From Oscillospiraceae bacterium (GTDB lineage: Bacteria; Bacillota; Clostridia; Oscillospirales; Ruminococcaceae), in NCBI GenBank assembly GCA_902779915.1, contig CACZDM010000002.1, forward strand, positions 64,243-128,242: DNA of 64,000 nucleotides. Direction: 5' to 3'. Positions 52,878 through 62,289 of this stretch are shown here, piece after piece. Within the stretch, counting starts at the first letter, position 1, and the number at the start of each line of letters is the position of its first letter. Under the pieces are notes generated by a model. It saw only the letters and a list, made by a program, of their open reading frames with translations. It was not told the DNA's origin and made no database searches. The position numbers and the translations under genes are program-made.

Positions 52878-54299
52878 TTGAAAATACGAAGCATTACACA
52901 CAAATGGATTTTCAACACTTTTGCTTTGATAACGCTCATTTTAGTCACAGTTAATGTTATATTGATTGTTAATATAAAAAAATATTACTATGACTACGCC
53001 GAACAAAAGCTAAACTCAATCGCAACAAACAACACATACATCATCCAATCAATGGCCAGCAGCTCTAAGATGCTTAATGCTGAAATTCGAAACTTGATTG
53101 AAAAATTTCCAACCTCTGATAAAATTTCTGTTTTTGGTTTGGATTTTTACGGCAACATTGTCGCTTCTTCAAACGGAATTTTAACGACATATTCAAGTGA
53201 TCCCGCAGCCTATAAAAACTCCATATCATACTCTCAGCCATATGTTTTGCGAACTGAATATTTTAAAAGCGGCGAACACGTCATGACATACACCAAAGCC
53301 ATTTCAACAATAAACAACGAATTTTCAGCCATATTATATATGGTTTCTTTACGCGACATAGATTCACTCATCGCAAATTTAACAATGACCTCAATAATAA
53401 TCAGTTTGATAATTTTGTCTTTAGTTTTCATTTCTGGAATATTTTTTGTTAATTCTTTCGTCAAACCGGTTCGCGAAATCAACTCGGTTATCAAAAAAAT
53501 AGCGGCCGGAAACAAAAATGTTAGAATTAATAAAAAATCTAACTATGAAATAGAAGAATTATGCAAATCAATAAATTATATGGCAGATGAACTTGCAAAT
53601 TCAGAATATATAAAAAATGAATTTATATCCTCCATATCACATGAACTGCGAACTCCTTTAACAGCAATTCAGGGATGGAGCGAAACAATCCTAGACACAA
53701 GCTATAATGACAAGGAAACAATCAACAAAGGCATGATCGTTATTTCTAAAGAAACCTCAAGACTCGCCGACATGGTTGAAGATCTTTTGGACTTTTCAAG
53801 AATTCAAAACGACAGATTTCAGCTCAACAAAGACAAAATGGATCTTTTTGTCGAGCTCGAAGAAGCGGTTTTAATATATTCTGACATCGCGCTTCGTGAA
53901 GGAAAAAAGCTTATATATAACGAACAAGAAGCCATCCCCTTGATATATGGAGACAAAAATCGAATTCGCCAAGTTTTTATCAATATAATTGACAACGCCA
54001 TTAAATATTCTAATCGCGGAGGTTCAATCAATGTTGATGCGCATGTTGAAAGTCCAAATGCTGTCATAAAAATTTCAGACACCGGATGCGGAATTTCAGA
54101 GCAAGACCTGCCGCACATAACAAAAAAATTCTTCAAAGCAAATTTTTCAAAAAAAGGCTCAGGGATCGGGCTGTCGATTGTTGAGGAAATCATTAAAAGA
54201 CACAATGGCAGCTTAAATTTTCAAAGCGTTGAAAACAAAGGGACTCAAGTAACAATAACTTTTCCTCTATATAAAGAAATAGACACAGCCAGCGATTAA
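52878..54299 (+). CDS. Membrane sensor histidine kinase
   Basis: 473 aa. TM1 at about 11-30, an extracytoplasmic region of ~120 residues, TM2 near 170-195, a HAMP linker, HisKA with SHELRTPLTAIQGW (phospho-His), and HATPase with N-box NIIDNAIKYS, G1 DTGCGIS and G2 GSGIGLS. TTG start after GGTTAGGGTG. It is 68 bases after the regulator. The signal is unknown; the preceding lipoprotein may participate. Confidence 0.95.
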   Translation: MKIRSITHKWIFNTFALITLILVTVNVILIVNIKKYYYDYAEQKLNSIATNNTYIIQSMASSSKMLNAEIRNLIEKFPTSDKISVFGLDFYGNIVASSNGILTTYSSDPAAYKNSISYSQPYVLRTEYFKSGEHVMTYTKAISTINNEFSAILYMVSLRDIDSLIANLTMTSIIISLIILSLVFISGIFFVNSFVKPVREINSVIKKIAAGNKNVRINKKSNYEIEELCKSINYMADELANSEYIKNEFISSISHELRTPLTAIQGWSETILDTSYNDKETINKGMIVISKETSRLADMVEDLLDFSRIQNDRFQLNKDKMDLFVELEEAVLIYSDIALREGKKLIYNEQEAIPLIYGDKNRIRQVFINIIDNAIKYSNRGGSINVDAHVESPNAVIKISDTGCGISEQDLPHITKKFFKANFSKKGSGIGLSIVEEIIKRHNGSLNFQSVENKGTQVTITFPLYKEIDTASD

Positions 54300-54336
54300 A
54301 TTGCTAAAATAATAAAATTTCTAGGAGGACATGGCT

Positions 54337-55284
54337 ATGAAAACTGAAAAAAGAAAAAGCAAAATAGGCGGTCAAGCGCTGATTGAAGGGGTCATGATGA
54401 GGGGCCTTGACAAGGTTTCTATGGCCGTTCGTCTGCCAAACAAAAAAATAGACATTGAAACTTGGCAGGTTGGAAGCCTGGTTCACCCCAAGTGGTATAG
54501 AAAAATTCCAATTCTTCGCGGCGTTATTGGGATGGTTTCTTCGCTTACTTTGGGATATAAATGCTTGATGAAATCGGCTGAAAAGGCGGCTATGGGCGAG
54601 CAGGAGCAGTCTGAGCCTCAAAACAAAGAGGATGAAGAAAAAAATGAAGGCCTAACCAAAAATATCATCAAAATTGCCGGAATTGTTGGGACAGTTTTAG
54701 CTGTTGTCCTTTCAATTGGGCTTTTTATGTTCATTCCGTCTTGGGCAATAAAAACTTTAAACTCCGCCCTGGGCCTGAATAATTTTTCCAAAGCCATTCT
54801 TGAGGGAATCCTAAAAATCATCATATTCGTCGCATATTTAGCAATAATTTCGTTAATGCCGGATATGCGTCGAACATTTCAATATCACGGAGCAGAGCAT
54901 AAAACAATCTCCTGCTATGAAGCAGACTGCGAGTTGACTGTTGAAAATGTTAAAAAGTTCACACGGTTCCACCCCAGATGCGGAACCAGCTTTTTGATAA
55001 TAGTCATGATCATTTCAATCATTGTTTTCTCACTTATAACATGGGATGATTTGCTTGTTCGGATAATTTTGAAATTCGCCCTGCTTCCTGTTGTCACGGG
55101 ATGTTCATTTGAAATCATACAACTTGCAGGCAGATATACCAACACTTGCACTAGAATTATCTCAGCTCCGGGGCTTTGGCTTCAAAGGCTGACAACCAGC
55201 GAACCCGACGAAAGCCAAATCGAAGTCGCAATAGCCGCCTTTGAGCAAGTGATTCCGGAAAATAAAGATGAAGACCAATGGTGA
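54337..55284 (+). CDS. DUF1385 family membrane protein (YqhQ-like)
   Basis: 315 aa. Family marks: GGQALIEGVMMRG at the N-terminus, PILRGVIGM, and the His-rich FQYHGAEHKTISCYEA, followed by TRFHPRCGTSFL. Membrane helices are at about 115-145, 160-180 and 225-250. Biochemical role is unknown. ATG at 54337 is chosen because AGGAGGAC lies 8 bases before. The order DUF1385-prmC is conserved in Clostridia. It overlaps prmC by seven bases. Confidence 0.92.
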   Translation: MKTEKRKSKIGGQALIEGVMMRGLDKVSMAVRLPNKKIDIETWQVGSLVHPKWYRKIPILRGVIGMVSSLTLGYKCLMKSAEKAAMGEQEQSEPQNKEDEEKNEGLTKNIIKIAGIVGTVLAVVLSIGLFMFIPSWAIKTLNSALGLNNFSKAILEGILKIIIFVAYLAIISLMPDMRRTFQYHGAEHKTISCYEADCELTVENVKKFTRFHPRCGTSFLIIVMIISIIVFSLITWDDLLVRIILKFALLPVVTGCSFEIIQLAGRYTNTCTRIISAPGLWLQRLTTSEPDESQIEVAIAAFEQVIPENKDEDQW

Positions 55285-56117
55285 TAATAGATCTTCGCAA
55301 AAAATTGCGCAACATTTTAAAACAAAAGCCGGATTTTTCATTTGAATCAGACCTAATCATTACTCACGTCACAAATTTGCCAAAATCAAAATGGCTTTTA
55401 AAAAATGACATGTCTGAAAAATTTTCAACAGAGTGTTTAAATCTTGCCGAGAGAAGAAAAAATGGAGAGCCTTTGCAATATTTGCTTGGAAAATGGGAAT
55501 TTTATGGGATTCCAATTAAAGTTGGCAAAGGAGTTTTGATTCCTCGTCCCGAAACTGAAACTGTTGTTGACGTTGTCCTTAGGCTTGCAAAAAAAACTTC
55601 CAAAATCCTCGATCTTTGCGCAGGGAGCGGGTGTATATCGGCGGCAATTGCAAAAAATCTTCCTGAGTGCGATCTAATCGCCCTGGAGCTTTCAGACCAA
55701 GCGATTGAGTATGCCAAACAAAATCTGTCAAATTTTAAAAGCAACGCCAAAATATTAAAGCTTGACGTTTTAGATGAAAGATCTGTCGAAAATTTTCGAG
55801 ATATTGATATTATAGTGTGTAATCCCCCATATTTAACGCAAGATGACATGAAAAATTTGCAGGATGAATTAAAACACGAGCCGAAAATGGCGCTTTTTGG
55901 CGGGCGGGATGGGCTTATGTTTTACAGGCAAATCTCAAAAATATGGAAAAAGGCCCTGAAACCAAACGGCCGCATCATCTTTGAAATAGGCTGGAACCAA
56001 AAAGCAATGGTTGAGGAAATACTCATAAAAAACGGCTATATCAACATCAAAACCATAAAAGACCCCTGCGGCAAAGACAGGGTTGTTTTGGGGCAAAAAC
56101 CGCCCAATGTAATCTAA
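55278..56117 (+). CDS. prmC: Release factor N5-glutamine methyltransferase PrmC
   Basis: Methylates Gln of the GGQ motif in RF1 and RF2. PLQYLLGKWEFYG (N-terminal), VLIPRPETE, SAM loop LDLCAGSGCIS and the catalytic NPPY at residue ~182 identify it. 279 aa. ATG overlaps the preceding gene. prfA is normally near but is not in the window. Confidence 0.96.
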   Translation: MVIIDLRKKLRNILKQKPDFSFESDLIITHVTNLPKSKWLLKNDMSEKFSTECLNLAERRKNGEPLQYLLGKWEFYGIPIKVGKGVLIPRPETETVVDVVLRLAKKTSKILDLCAGSGCISAAIAKNLPECDLIALELSDQAIEYAKQNLSNFKSNAKILKLDVLDERSVENFRDIDIIVCNPPYLTQDDMKNLQDELKHEPKMALFGGRDGLMFYRQISKIWKKALKPNGRIIFEIGWNQKAMVEEILIKNGYINIKTIKDPCGKDRVVLGQKPPNVI

Positions 56118-56135
56118 AATTCAAGGAGAAAAATT

Positions 56136-57308
56136 ATGGCTAAAAAAACAACCGCTAAAAAAGAATTCAACAAAAGCGACCTGATCTCAGACAAGCAAAA
56201 AGCCCTTGAAACCGCGCTTGCTCAAATCGAAAAGAATTTCGGAAAAGGCGCGATAATGCTTCTTGGGAGCAATCAATCTCTAGACATCGAGGCAATATCC
56301 ACGGGCTCTTTGGGGCTTGACATAGCGCTTGGAATTGGAGGAGTTCCCCGCGGCAGGATAACGGAAATTTATGGCCCGGAGTCTTCTGGAAAAACAACCG
56401 TTGCCCTTTCAATCGCGGCTCAAGCTCAAAAAAACGGGGGAAATGTCGCTTTCATAGATGTTGAACATGCTCTAGACCCAAATTATGCAAAAGTTCTTGG
56501 CGTTGACATTGATTCTCTCCTGGTTTCCCAGCCAAATTCAGGAGAGCAGGCCCTGGAAATAACCGAAACTCTTGTCAGATCTGGAGCTGTTGATGTTGTT
56601 GTTTTAGACTCTGTTGCTGCTATGACAACGAAAGCTGAAATCGAAGGCGAAATGGGAGACAGCAACATCGGGCTTCAAGCAAGGCTTATGTCGCAAGCGA
56701 TGCGCAAATTGACCGGGATAATCAGCAAAACCAACTGCGCTGCAATATTTATCAACCAAATCCGAGAAAAAATAGGCGTGATATATGGAAACCCAGAAAC
56801 GACGCCTGGCGGAAGAGCGCTGAAATTCTATTCATCTGTTAGAATGGAAATCAGGCGCGGCGAGCAGATCAAAGACGGAACCAAGATCATTGGCAACAAA
56901 ACCAGATGCAAAATCAGCAAAAATAAGGTTGCTCCCCCTTTCAAAGAGGCTGAGTTTGACCTGCTTTATGGAGTTGGGATATCCTATGTTGGCGAAGTTT
57001 TAGATATGGCAGTTAACTTGGACATCATTAACAAAAGCGGCGCCTGGTTTTCATATAAACAAGAAAGAATCGGCCAGGGTCGCGAAAATGCTAAAATATA
57101 TTTAGAACAGCACAAGCAGCTTTGCAGCGAAATCGAAAAGCTGGTTAAGCAAAATCTTGCAAAAATTAATTCCTCTTTCAAAAAACCTTCAACCACCGCA
57201 GACAAAGCCGTTTCCAAAGAGTCGGGATCAACAATTAAAACGCAAAATCTTGACGCGGCCGAACCCCGTCTCGACATAGTCCCTGACGCATCGGACTTTG
57301 CGCTATGA
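56136..57308 (+). CDS. recA: Recombinase RecA
   Basis: ssDNA-dependent ATPase for strand exchange and SOS induction. Walker [10 protein letters not shown], Walker [11 protein letters not shown]2 region and [12 protein letters not shown] are typical; 390 aa with an acidic-rich C-terminal tail. ATG after AAGGAG. It lies in the prmC-recA-recX run without its own promoter or visible LexA box in the 18-base gap. recX overlaps its stop. Confidence 0.98.
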   Translation: MAKKTTAKKEFNKSDLISDKQKALETALAQIEKNFGKGAIMLLGSNQSLDIEAISTGSLGLDIALGIGGVPRGRITEIYGPESSGKTTVALSIAAQAQKNGGNVAFIDVEHALDPNYAKVLGVDIDSLLVSQPNSGEQALEITETLVRSGAVDVVVLDSVAAMTTKAEIEGEMGDSNIGLQARLMSQAMRKLTGIISKTNCAAIFINQIREKIGVIYGNPETTPGGRALKFYSSVRMEIRRGEQIKDGTKIIGNKTRCKISKNKVAPPFKEAEFDLLYGVGISYVGEVLDMAVNLDIINKSGAWFSYKQERIGQGRENAKIYLEQHKQLCSEIEKLVKQNLAKINSSFKKPSTTADKAVSKESGSTIKTQNLDAAEPRLDIVPDASDFAL

Positions 57309-57925
57309 ATATTATTAGCATTCAAAGGAAAAAAGGGAATTATTATAATATATATTGTGATGATGATTTTATTGGCGTTTTTCATAAAAACACATTACTT
57401 GATTTTAAAATTGAAAACCAAAAATCATATGAAACTTCCCACATTCAAAAATTTAAGCTTGAAGGGACGCTTCGATATGCAAAAGACAGAGCGCTTCTTT
57501 TCCTTGGCTACCGCGATTATTCTTCAAAAGAGCTGACTCAAAAACTGCAAAAAGAATTTTCGCCAGAAATTGCCGAAAAAACAGTTGAAAATCTGAGCAA
57601 ACTTGGGATTATTGACGATTTAAAATTTGCTAAAAATTTGGCGCGAAGGTTAATAGAAAATAAAAATCGCGGTTTCAGGCGGGTTTTGCATGAACTTCAG
57701 CTCAAAGGAATTGACAGGGAAACTGCAATCCAAACGATAAATTCAATTGATTTTGACAGCGTTGAGCTAATATTAAAAGTTATATGTAAAAAATATATGA
57801 ATAAATTGAATAATTTCGAATCTGAGCAAAAAGTTATCGCCGCTCTTTTGAGACAGGGCCACTCCTATGACGACATAAAAAATGCAATATATACGCTTAA
57901 ACAAAAAAGCGATAATAACTTTTAA
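57305..57925 (+). CDS. recX: Regulatory protein RecX
   Basis: Inhibitor of RecA filaments. 206 aa, helical; [28 protein letters not shown] and [12 protein letters not shown] are RecX-type three-helix repeats. ATG overlaps the recA stop (ATGA), coupling production. Longer than E. coli RecX, as is usual in Firmicutes. Confidence 0.93.
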   Translation: MNIISIQRKKGNYYNIYCDDDFIGVFHKNTLLDFKIENQKSYETSHIQKFKLEGTLRYAKDRALLFLGYRDYSSKELTQKLQKEFSPEIAEKTVENLSKLGIIDDLKFAKNLARRLIENKNRGFRRVLHELQLKGIDRETAIQTINSIDFDSVELILKVICKKYMNKLNNFESEQKVIAALLRQGHSYDDIKNAIYTLKQKSDNNF

Positions 57926-57961
57926 AATTAATCATAAAGATAAAGGAGAAAACGAATTTAT

Positions 57962-59281
57962 ATGACAATAAAAGTTGGCATGGTTTCGTTAGGATGCCCA
58001 AAAAATCAAATAGACTTGGAACATATTTTGTTCGATTTATCCAAAAACGAAAAATTTGAAATCGTTGATGATTCAAATCAAGCGGACGCGGTTATAATCA
58101 ACACTTGCACCTTCATAGACAGCGCAAAACAGGAAGCCATAGACACAATTCTCGAATTTGCCCAAAAGAAAAAATCAAACATCAAATCCATAATCGTCAC
58201 GGGGTGTTTGGCTCAAAGATATCAGACCGAAATTTTGAAGGAAATTCCTGAGGTTGACGTTGTTTTGGGGCTGGGCTCAAATAAAATGCTTGAAAGGGCG
58301 ATCGTTGAGTCTTTGAAAGGGAAGAAAATTTCAAAATTTGACTCTTTGGAAAAACTTTATTTGGGCGGCAGAAGAATCCTGACAACGCCTGCTCATTATG
58401 CATACTTAAAAATTGCAGAAGGCTGTGACAATTGCTGCACATATTGCGCAATTCCGAAAATCAGAGGTCGCTATCGAAGCCGAAAAATTGAGGACATTTT
58501 GAATGAAGCGAGGTGGCTCGAGCAAAAAGGCGTTCGGGAGCTAATCCTTGTTGCGCAGGACACAACGTCCTATGGAATCGATATATATGGCAAATTTTCG
58601 CTGCCATCGCTTCTTGAAAAAGTCGCTTTGTTAAATTTCAAATGGATCAGATTTTTATATGCATATCCGGAGAAAATAGACGAAAAACTACTCAGAGTTA
58701 TTTCCCAAAATAAAAATATCCTTCCATATCTTGATCTTCCAATCCAACACATCAACGACGAGATTCTAAAAAAGATGAACAGGAAAACGACAAAACAACA
58801 AATTCTAGGCAAAATCCAATTAATCAGAAGCATTTTGCCAAATTCCATACTTCGAACCACACTTATCGCGGGATTTCCAGGAGAAACAGAATCTCAATTT
58901 GAAGAGCTCCTTAACTTTGTCAAAGGCTCAAGCTTTAGCCGACTGGGCTGTTTTGCATATTCTCAGGAGGAAGGGACGGCGGCAGCAAAGCTTCCAAACC
59001 AAATTCCCGAGCATGTTAAAAATCAAAGAGCCAGGGCGATAATGACCCAGGCTCAAGGTTTAGTTGAAAAATTTGGTGAGAAAATGGTCTCAAAATCAAT
59101 CCAAGTGATCGTGGATGGTTTTGAAAACGGCCTTTACATCGCAAGATCAATTGCAGACGCGCCGGAAATAGACTGCAATGTATATGTTAAATCCAAGAAT
59201 AATTTGAATATTGGCGATATTGTTCAAGTAAAAATTAATAAAACGGAATATGGTGATTTGTTTGGAGAATATATGACATAG
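57962..59281 (+). CDS. rimO: Ribosomal protein S12 methylthiotransferase RimO
   Basis: Radical-SAM enzyme that methylthiolates Asp of ribosomal protein S12. Starts VGMVSLGCPKNQIDLE (UPF0004 Cys), NTCTFI, GCLAQRY, then CDNCCTYCAIP (CxxxCxxC) and a TRAM domain. IRGRYRSR is RimO-like; MiaB has KGRERSR at this place, and both are present here. 439 aa. Upstream of pgsA, as in Bacillus and Clostridium. Confidence 0.97.
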   Translation: MTIKVGMVSLGCPKNQIDLEHILFDLSKNEKFEIVDDSNQADAVIINTCTFIDSAKQEAIDTILEFAQKKKSNIKSIIVTGCLAQRYQTEILKEIPEVDVVLGLGSNKMLERAIVESLKGKKISKFDSLEKLYLGGRRILTTPAHYAYLKIAEGCDNCCTYCAIPKIRGRYRSRKIEDILNEARWLEQKGVRELILVAQDTTSYGIDIYGKFSLPSLLEKVALLNFKWIRFLYAYPEKIDEKLLRVISQNKNILPYLDLPIQHINDEILKKMNRKTTKQQILGKIQLIRSILPNSILRTTLIAGFPGETESQFEELLNFVKGSSFSRLGCFAYSQEEGTAAAKLPNQIPEHVKNQRARAIMTQAQGLVEKFGEKMVSKSIQVIVDGFENGLYIARSIADAPEIDCNVYVKSKNNLNIGDIVQVKINKTEYGDLFGEYMT

Positions 59282-59301
59282 TCTGGGAGATGATCTTGTT
59301 T

Positions 59302-59853
59302 ATGAATATTGCTAATATATTAACTGTTTTTAGAATCCTGCTTGTTCCAGTTTTTGTTTTTTTCACGTTGATCGGCCCCGAAAACCCGCTTTATTTCGGC
59401 ATCTCTCTGTTTATTTTTGTGGTTGCGTCATTAACCGATGCGATTGACGGCAAGGTTGCGAGAAAATATGACTTAGTCACAAATTTTGGAAAGTTTATGG
59501 ACCCGCTTGCAGACAAAATATTAATCACGGCAGCGCTCGCATGCCTCCTAAACCTGCATTTAATCGACGTTTTAGTTGTCATAATAATTTTGTCACGCGA
59601 ATTTTTAGTCACGTCGCTTCGGCTGATCGCAAGCTCAAATGGAAAGGTCATAGCCGCCAATTTTTTCGGAAAATTAAAAACTGTTTCACAAATTTTCGCA
59701 ATAATATCCTGCCTGATTTTTGCGATTTGGCCTTTTTTCGACGCGCTCTTTTGGATTTACCAAATTTTAATGGTTTTTTCAACTGCAATAACTGTTATAT
59801 CAGGTGCAATATATTTGATTCAAAACAGAAATTTTCTAATAGATGCTAAATAA
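59302..59853 (+). CDS. pgsA: CDP-diacylglycerol--glycerol-3-phosphate 3-phosphatidyltransferase
   Basis: Makes phosphatidylglycerol phosphate in the membrane. The CDP-alcohol transferase motif is complete: DAIDGKVAR...FGKFMDPLADK, D-x2-DG-x2-AR-x8-G-x3-D-x3-D. About six membrane helices, 183 aa. ATG at 59302 after GGGAGATG; the frame opens at 59290. Its last 8 bases overlap the end of convergent spoIIE, with no terminator between them. Confidence 0.96.
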   Translation: MNIANILTVFRILLVPVFVFFTLIGPENPLYFGISLFIFVVASLTDAIDGKVARKYDLVTNFGKFMDPLADKILITAALACLLNLHLIDVLVVIIILSREFLVTSLRLIASSNGKVIAANFFGKLKTVSQIFAIISCLIFAIWPFFDALFWIYQILMVFSTAITVISGAIYLIQNRNFLIDAK

Positions 59854-62104
59854 TTTTTGAAACAAGAACTGTTATATCATCCGCGTGGCCACAATCCGAA
59901 CGCTTTTTTGCGCCCTCCATTATTTTGTTTGCTATCTCTTTTGAGCTTTGCTTAATGTGTGCTTTTAATTCGCAGCTAACCCAATCTGTTCCCGCCGCAG
60001 TAACACCATCCGTGACCATAACGATGACATCTCCCTTTGAAAGCTTCAATTCTTTGCTGTCAAAAGCGATTCCCTGAATGATCCCGATCGGCAGGCTTGA
60101 ACACGGAATTTCTTTTATGCTGCCTTTGCTGCTGACATATGAATATGTCGCCCCAGCCTTAACAAATTTGACCATTCCAGTATATAGATCTATTGTGCAT
60201 GTGTCGATTGTTGCCAAAGACTCCTCTTTGGATTTGATCGCAAATGACAGGTTCAAAAGTTTCAGAGTTGATTTAAAGCCAAAACCCGTCTGCAAGAGCC
60301 TCTTCATCGTCGAGCAAGTCATCACGCTGTCAACAGCAGCCCTGTCTCCATTGCCCATTCCATCGCTCAACAGCATGTGTGCAAACCCTTTTCCATCCAT
60401 AAAAAAATCATAACTATCTCCACAATATGTGTTTCCACTTGGCGACGTTTGAACAGCTGAAAAATCTATCCTCAGCGAAGCAACTTCAAAAAATGATATT
60501 TTATAACTTTTGTTTGCACGCGTTATGCTGGGCACCTCAAGCTGCCGATCAATCGACTGGCTAATAATTTCAGCCATCTCACATAGTTGAGTTTTTTCTG
60601 GAAGCTCGTCCAAATATAAATCAATTATTAAATGATCAAATCTGTCTAGAAAACATGATATTCCGCTGAAATTTATTCCATAGTCTTTTAAAATACTCGC
60701 CACAATTTGTGTTGTTTCATGGTCAACTTTTTCAAAATCCGCAATTTCTTCGCTCATTTCCATTAGCAATTCCGACATGCCGCTAAACTGCTCTGTTGCG
60801 ATGGATCTTGCTTCGTTAACCCTTCTCGCGGTCTGCTCCATACACAAAAATTCTCGATATCCCAAGTTTATGGCCCCAACCAGTTTTTCAATTTTGCAGC
60901 ACTTTTGCTTTAAAAATATCGGAACATTTTCCATGCTTAAATTGCCATTTTGTCGCAATAACTTCGAAATGTGGTTTAGGGCTCTCATGATCTCGTTATA
61001 TGATTTTATCCAACAAAATGTGTTTGAGCTGCATTTTTTACACACTTCGTCTGCTGCTTTGACATATATATCTGAAATGTCTTTATATGTTAAACTGTCC
61101 ATTTTTTTTGCGCACTTTTGAATGTTACTTTGCAAATCTAGAAGTGTTTTAGCTGTGAACTGAAGTTTTAGAGCGACTTCATCATTTGCAACAAGCCTGT
61201 CATTTATTCTATTGAATCGATTTTTTGCAAATAGTCCCAAAAAATTTTTCACCGGAAATATACACACAAAGCATGAAGCTATAGAAACCTCAACCAAGGT
61301 GTTCACGCTCACTCCTCCAAAAAAACCACACCCCAAAAGATATGTTAAAACAAAAACCATTGATTGAAAAAATCTTCCAGCCATGTTAAAAATTCCCGAA
61401 ATAAAGCCAGAAACTGTGAGTATTGCTCCAACAAGCGCAAAATCTTTGGTGAATAGCGCAAGCCCAATTGTCGCAACTATTCCAACCACAGCGCCTCCCC
61501 CTGCCCCAGCGAGTATTGCTGATTCAGCCACTAAAATCGCCGACAAAAGCCGTCCAAAGTTAAGGCCAAAAAAACTCAAATTGCAAAATGCAACCAAAAA
61601 AGCAATTGCGACCATGGAAAATCCCGCTAAATCAGACGTTTTTTTAGGATTTATGCTAAAATTTGTCAGCCCCCCTTTTAAAAGCGCAGTCACACTTCCC
61701 GTCAAAATTATCTCAGTGTATATCATGATTATTGTCCCAAAACCAACCGGATTCACAAGCATCGAAATTATGTGGGGAATTGACATTGATAAAACTGAAA
61801 ACATAGCACTTGCAAAGACAAACTTCATTCCAAAAAACATTCTAAAAATCAGTCCCAAGGATAATGCGAAAATATATGTCATTCCATTTAAATTATCGAA
61901 CAGGCCAACCCCGCATATCCCGCCCAAAAAAGAGCAAATTGACCATTTTTTCGGTAATGCCATGGAAAAAGCAAGGCAAAACGGCGAAAATATTCCCGCT
62001 ATTTTGGAAAAGCTCATGATAAAGCCAAGAGTAAAAAAAGAAATGTTTTCAACTATTTGCCAAATATTTTCAACGCCAGCATATTTTAATATTTTTTCTC
62101 TCAT
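59846..62104 (-). CDS. spoIIE: Stage II sporulation protein E, PP2C phosphatase
   Basis: SpoIIE dephosphorylates SpoIIAA and so activates sigma-F in the forespore; it also joins the septum. The N-terminal ~310 residues hold about ten membrane helices, followed by a central Cys-containing region (CKKCSSNTFCW) and a C-terminal PP2C/SpoIIE domain with LLSDGMGNGDRAA and VMVTDGVT (metal Asp residues). About 752 aa. ATG at 62104 has GGGGA 8 bases upstream; ATG at 62113 is possible. Its presence strongly indicates endospore formation. Confidence 0.96.
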   Translation of the reverse strand: MREKILKYAGVENIWQIVENISFFTLGFIMSFSKIAGIFSPFCLAFSMALPKKWSICSFLGGICGVGLFDNLNGMTYIFALSLGLIFRMFFGMKFVFASAMFSVLSMSIPHIISMLVNPVGFGTIIMIYTEIILTGSVTALLKGGLTNFSINPKKTSDLAGFSMVAIAFLVAFCNLSFFGLNFGRLLSAILVAESAILAGAGGGAVVGIVATIGLALFTKDFALVGAILTVSGFISGIFNMAGRFFQSMVFVLTYLLGCGFFGGVSVNTLVEVSIASCFVCIFPVKNFLGLFAKNRFNRINDRLVANDEVALKLQFTAKTLLDLQSNIQKCAKKMDSLTYKDISDIYVKAADEVCKKCSSNTFCWIKSYNEIMRALNHISKLLRQNGNLSMENVPIFLKQKCCKIEKLVGAINLGYREFLCMEQTARRVNEARSIATEQFSGMSELLMEMSEEIADFEKVDHETTQIVASILKDYGINFSGISCFLDRFDHLIIDLYLDELPEKTQLCEMAEIISQSIDRQLEVPSITRANKSYKISFFEVASLRIDFSAVQTSPSGNTYCGDSYDFFMDGKGFAHMLLSDGMGNGDRAAVDSVMTCSTMKRLLQTGFGFKSTLKLLNLSFAIKSKEESLATIDTCTIDLYTGMVKFVKAGATYSYVSSKGSIKEIPCSSLPIGIIQGIAFDSKELKLSKGDVIVMVTDGVTAAGTDWVSCELKAHIKQSSKEIANKIMEGAKKRSDCGHADDITVLVSKII

Positions 62105-62150
62105 TTCAGCCATCCCCATTTCCCATAACAAATATTTTTTTATAGTGATA

Positions 62151-62183
62151 ATCATACACCAGCTCTAACAAAAATCCTGTCAA
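62151..62183 (-). promoter_or_regulatory. spoIIE promoter with 21-base spacer (Spo0A-type)
   Basis: On the minus strand TTGACA (62183-62178) and TATGAT (62156-62151) are 21 bases apart. Sigma-A promoters activated by Spo0A, such as B. subtilis spoIIE and spoIIG, have such long spacers. TTGACAGG overlaps a partial 0A-box-like sequence (TTGACAAA expected). Confidence 0.6.
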
Positions 62184-62239
62184 TGTTTGCAAATTAAAAA
62201 ATTAGTTAAAAAATCATCAATATATTGAATAAATAAAAG

Positions 62240-62272
62240 TCAGCATACAAATAACAAAGATCTGCATGCTGA
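62240..62272 (-). terminator. Terminator downstream of tgt
   Basis: On the minus strand TCAGCATGC pairs with GTATGCTGA (one G-U pair) over a 15-base loop, then CTTTTATTTATT. It separates tgt from spoIIE. Confidence 0.7.
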
Positions 62273-62289
62273 TTTTTACATTTAAAAAA

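Noticed and set aside
56118-56135. LexA box in front of recA
   Set aside because: The gap is 18 bases with only an RBS; no GAAC-type palindrome is visible.
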